A model generated the notes under the pieces. The model was not told the origin of the DNA and ran no database searches. It worked only from the letters and a program-made list of their open reading frames with translations. Shown here in pieces: positions 50,938 through 52,015 of a stretch of 52,015 bases of DNA. Within the stretch, counting starts at the first letter, position 1, and each line of letters opens with the position of its first letter. The DNA comes from Rhodococcus sp. HM1. GTDB taxonomy: Bacteria; Actinomycetota; Actinomycetes; Mycobacteriales; Mycobacteriaceae. A program made the translations under genes and the position numbers. Location of the stretch: assembly GCF_023218075.1 (NCBI RefSeq), contig NZ_JALPTB010000047.1, positions 1 to 52,015 of the forward strand, in the 5' to 3' direction.

Positions 50938-51516
50938 ATGAGCCTGTTCTATCGCCTCGCCTACCGTGTCGGCTTCACACCGTGGGAACGCGCGGACGTT
51001 TCGCGGGGCGCCCATTTCGACGCGCTGCTCGAGTCGGTACCCGGCCCGGGCCGGGCGCTCGACGTCGGCTGCGGCAGCGGTGAGTTGTCGATCCGGCTCG
51101 CGCGGCGCGGCTGGGACGTCACCGGAATCGACAATGTGCCGGCAGCGGTCGAATTGGCGATGGTTGCCGCCGAGCAGGCCGGGGTCGACGTGAGATTCGT
51201 CGAAGGCGACGTCACCGCGATGGCGGACCGGGTCGGGTCGGACTACGGCCTGATCGTGGATTTCGGTTGCTTCCACGGACTTTCGGACAGCGAGCGAGCC
51301 GCGTACCGCCGGCAACTCGACCGAGTGTCCTCGCCCGACGCGACATTTCTGATGTTCGCGTTCGAGCCGCGTTTCCGCGGACCGCTCCCGCGCGGCGTCG
51401 ACCTGGCCGAAATCGAGCAGATCTTCTCCGGATGGTCGGTGGTGGAGGAGGTTTCGGTGCGGGTCGGATTCCATTCGAAGTGGTATCGCTTGGTCCGGCG
51501 CCGGCACGTGCCGTAG
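50938..51516 (+). CDS. Class I SAM-dependent methyltransferase
   Basis: 192 residues from the ATG at 50938, with GAGGAG upstream. SAM motif I is RALDVGCGSGELSIRLA, followed by GWDVTGIDNVPAAVELA, VRFVEGDVTAM and YGLIVDFGCFHGLSD. The N-terminal FYRLAYRVGFTPWE is a recurring feature of actinobacterial methyltransferases of unknown target. It lies 81 bp after the zinc peptidase and may belong to the same transcript, but nothing shows a shared function. Confidence 0.87.
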   Translation: MSLFYRLAYRVGFTPWERADVSRGAHFDALLESVPGPGRALDVGCGSGELSIRLARRGWDVTGIDNVPAAVELAMVAAEQAGVDVRFVEGDVTAMADRVGSDYGLIVDFGCFHGLSDSERAAYRRQLDRVSSPDATFLMFAFEPRFRGPLPRGVDLAEIEQIFSGWSVVEEVSVRVGFHSKWYRLVRRRHVP

Positions 51517-51618
51517 GTCGCGGGCCTTCGGTTACTCGACCGGGAAATCCTGGCTACAGGAATCTGAACCGCACGGAATACCTTGATTTCCAAAACAGCG
51601 GGTCGAATCTTCGGGCAG

Positions 51619-52015
51619 TCAGTTCGGCGAAGCCGGGATGGCACCGGAAATCAACGCCGAAATCATCGAGGCCGGCAGCTGCAGGTCGGGCGCCTGGGTG
51701 ATGTTGGTGAGAACGACGATGACGGTGCCGTCGGCCTGCCGGACCGCAGTCTGGGTCTGGAAGCCGCTGATGTGCCCGTTGTGACCGACGAGTCCGTTCA
51801 GGTCGCCGATGCCGAGGCCGTACGGCAGGGGCCCGGTGGTGACGAAATCCAGTCGCTGAGCCTGCATCTCCGGTTCGAGGAGGTCGCCGTCGACGAGGGC
51901 CTTCGCCCAGATGGCCAGGTCCGCGGCGGTGCAGATGGCCTCGCCGGCGCCGAATCCCCAGGACGGGTTGAAGTTCGTGACGTCGACCAGTTCCGGCCTC
52001 GGGGCGGGCGGGCTC
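51619..52015 (-). CDS. Serine hydrolase, beta-lactamase/D-Ala-D-Ala carboxypeptidase family, C-terminal part
   Basis: The frame is open to the window end, so only about the last 131 residues are seen. ELVDVTNFNPSWGFGAGEAI, then CTAADLAIWAKALVDGDLL and PYGLGIGDLNGLVGHNGHISGF match the C-terminal region of penicillin-binding-protein-like serine hydrolases; HNG is the third motif (KTG/HTG type). The active-site SxxK and YxN lie outside the window. A start at 51867 listed by simple ORF calling is internal. The gene is convergent with the methyltransferase. Confidence 0.85.
   Translation of the reverse strand, partial: SPPAPRPELVDVTNFNPSWGFGAGEAICTAADLAIWAKALVDGDLLEPEMQAQRLDFVTTGPLPYGLGIGDLNGLVGHNGHISGFQTQTAVRQADGTVIVVLTNITQAPDLQLPASMISALISGAIPASPN

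Noticed and set aside
1-52015. CRISPR arrays, tRNA or rRNA genes, insertion sequences, att sites
   Set aside because: None was recognised: no regularly spaced repeats, no cloverleaf pattern, no transposase or integrase frame.

Overview
The window is high-GC actinobacterial DNA. GTG starts are frequent, ATGA/GTGA stop-start overlaps join many gene pairs, and mycobacterial-type gene sets recur: pknK, the desA3-reductase pair, sdh1, a bioF-bioD pair behind a BioQ-type operator, CRP/GlxR-type and IdeR-type boxes, and the transglutaminase/alpha-E cluster. It fits the Mycobacteriales, most likely Rhodococcus or a close relative. No tRNA, rRNA, CRISPR array, transposase or integrase was seen.

Layout. 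(1) 1-3.3 kb: a truncated MFS gene divergent from a MarR regulator, then bioF-bioD. (2) 3.3-7.3 kb: a methyltransferase, ferredoxin reductase and DesA3-type desaturase operon, divergent from a second methyltransferase across a CsoR-like palindrome. (3) 7.3-9.7 kb: a GltB-domain flavoprotein divergent from a TetR regulator. (4) 9.8-24.4 kb, all on the minus strand: FMO/hydrolase fusion, acyl-CoA synthetase, AraC regulator, a small unknown protein, a complete six-gene TmoABCDEF-type soluble diiron monooxygenase, PknK kinase and a secreted AMIN-like protein. A TetR regulator and an SDR flank it at 24.6-26.0 kb. (5) 26.1-29.9 kb: sdh1-type succinate dehydrogenase behind a perfect CRP-type site. 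(6) 30-36 kb: TetR/SnoaL-like pair, acyl-CoA dehydrogenase plus CoA-transferase with a divergent LysR, and a PPOX flavoprotein. (7) 35.9-41.4 kb: iron-siderophore binding lipoprotein with an IdeR-like box, SMP-30 protein, Cys-rich pentapeptide-repeat protein, FBP-domain protein, TetR and ABM-like protein. (8) 41.5-50.9 kb: DHA2 MFS exporter, then the DUF2126 / circularly permuted ATP-grasp-alpha-E / transglutaminase / zinc peptidase cluster, in which the DUF2126 gene is broken at several places. (9) A methyltransferase and the 3' part of a serine hydrolase end the window.

The most interesting unit is region 4. Read as one pathway it could take a hydrocarbon to an alcohol (diiron monooxygenase), a ketone (SDR), an ester (FMO half of the fusion), acid plus alcohol (hydrolase half), and an acyl-CoA (synthetase). 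The regulators would be AraC, TetR, a CRP-type site and the PknK kinase. The same functional classes (PknK, AraC regulator, FMO, SDR, FadD) occur around M. tuberculosis pknK-virS-mymA, but here a diiron monooxygenase is added and the FMO is fused to a hydrolase. The substrate cannot be read from the sequence. The pathway order is inference; the gene order and active-site residues are directly visible.
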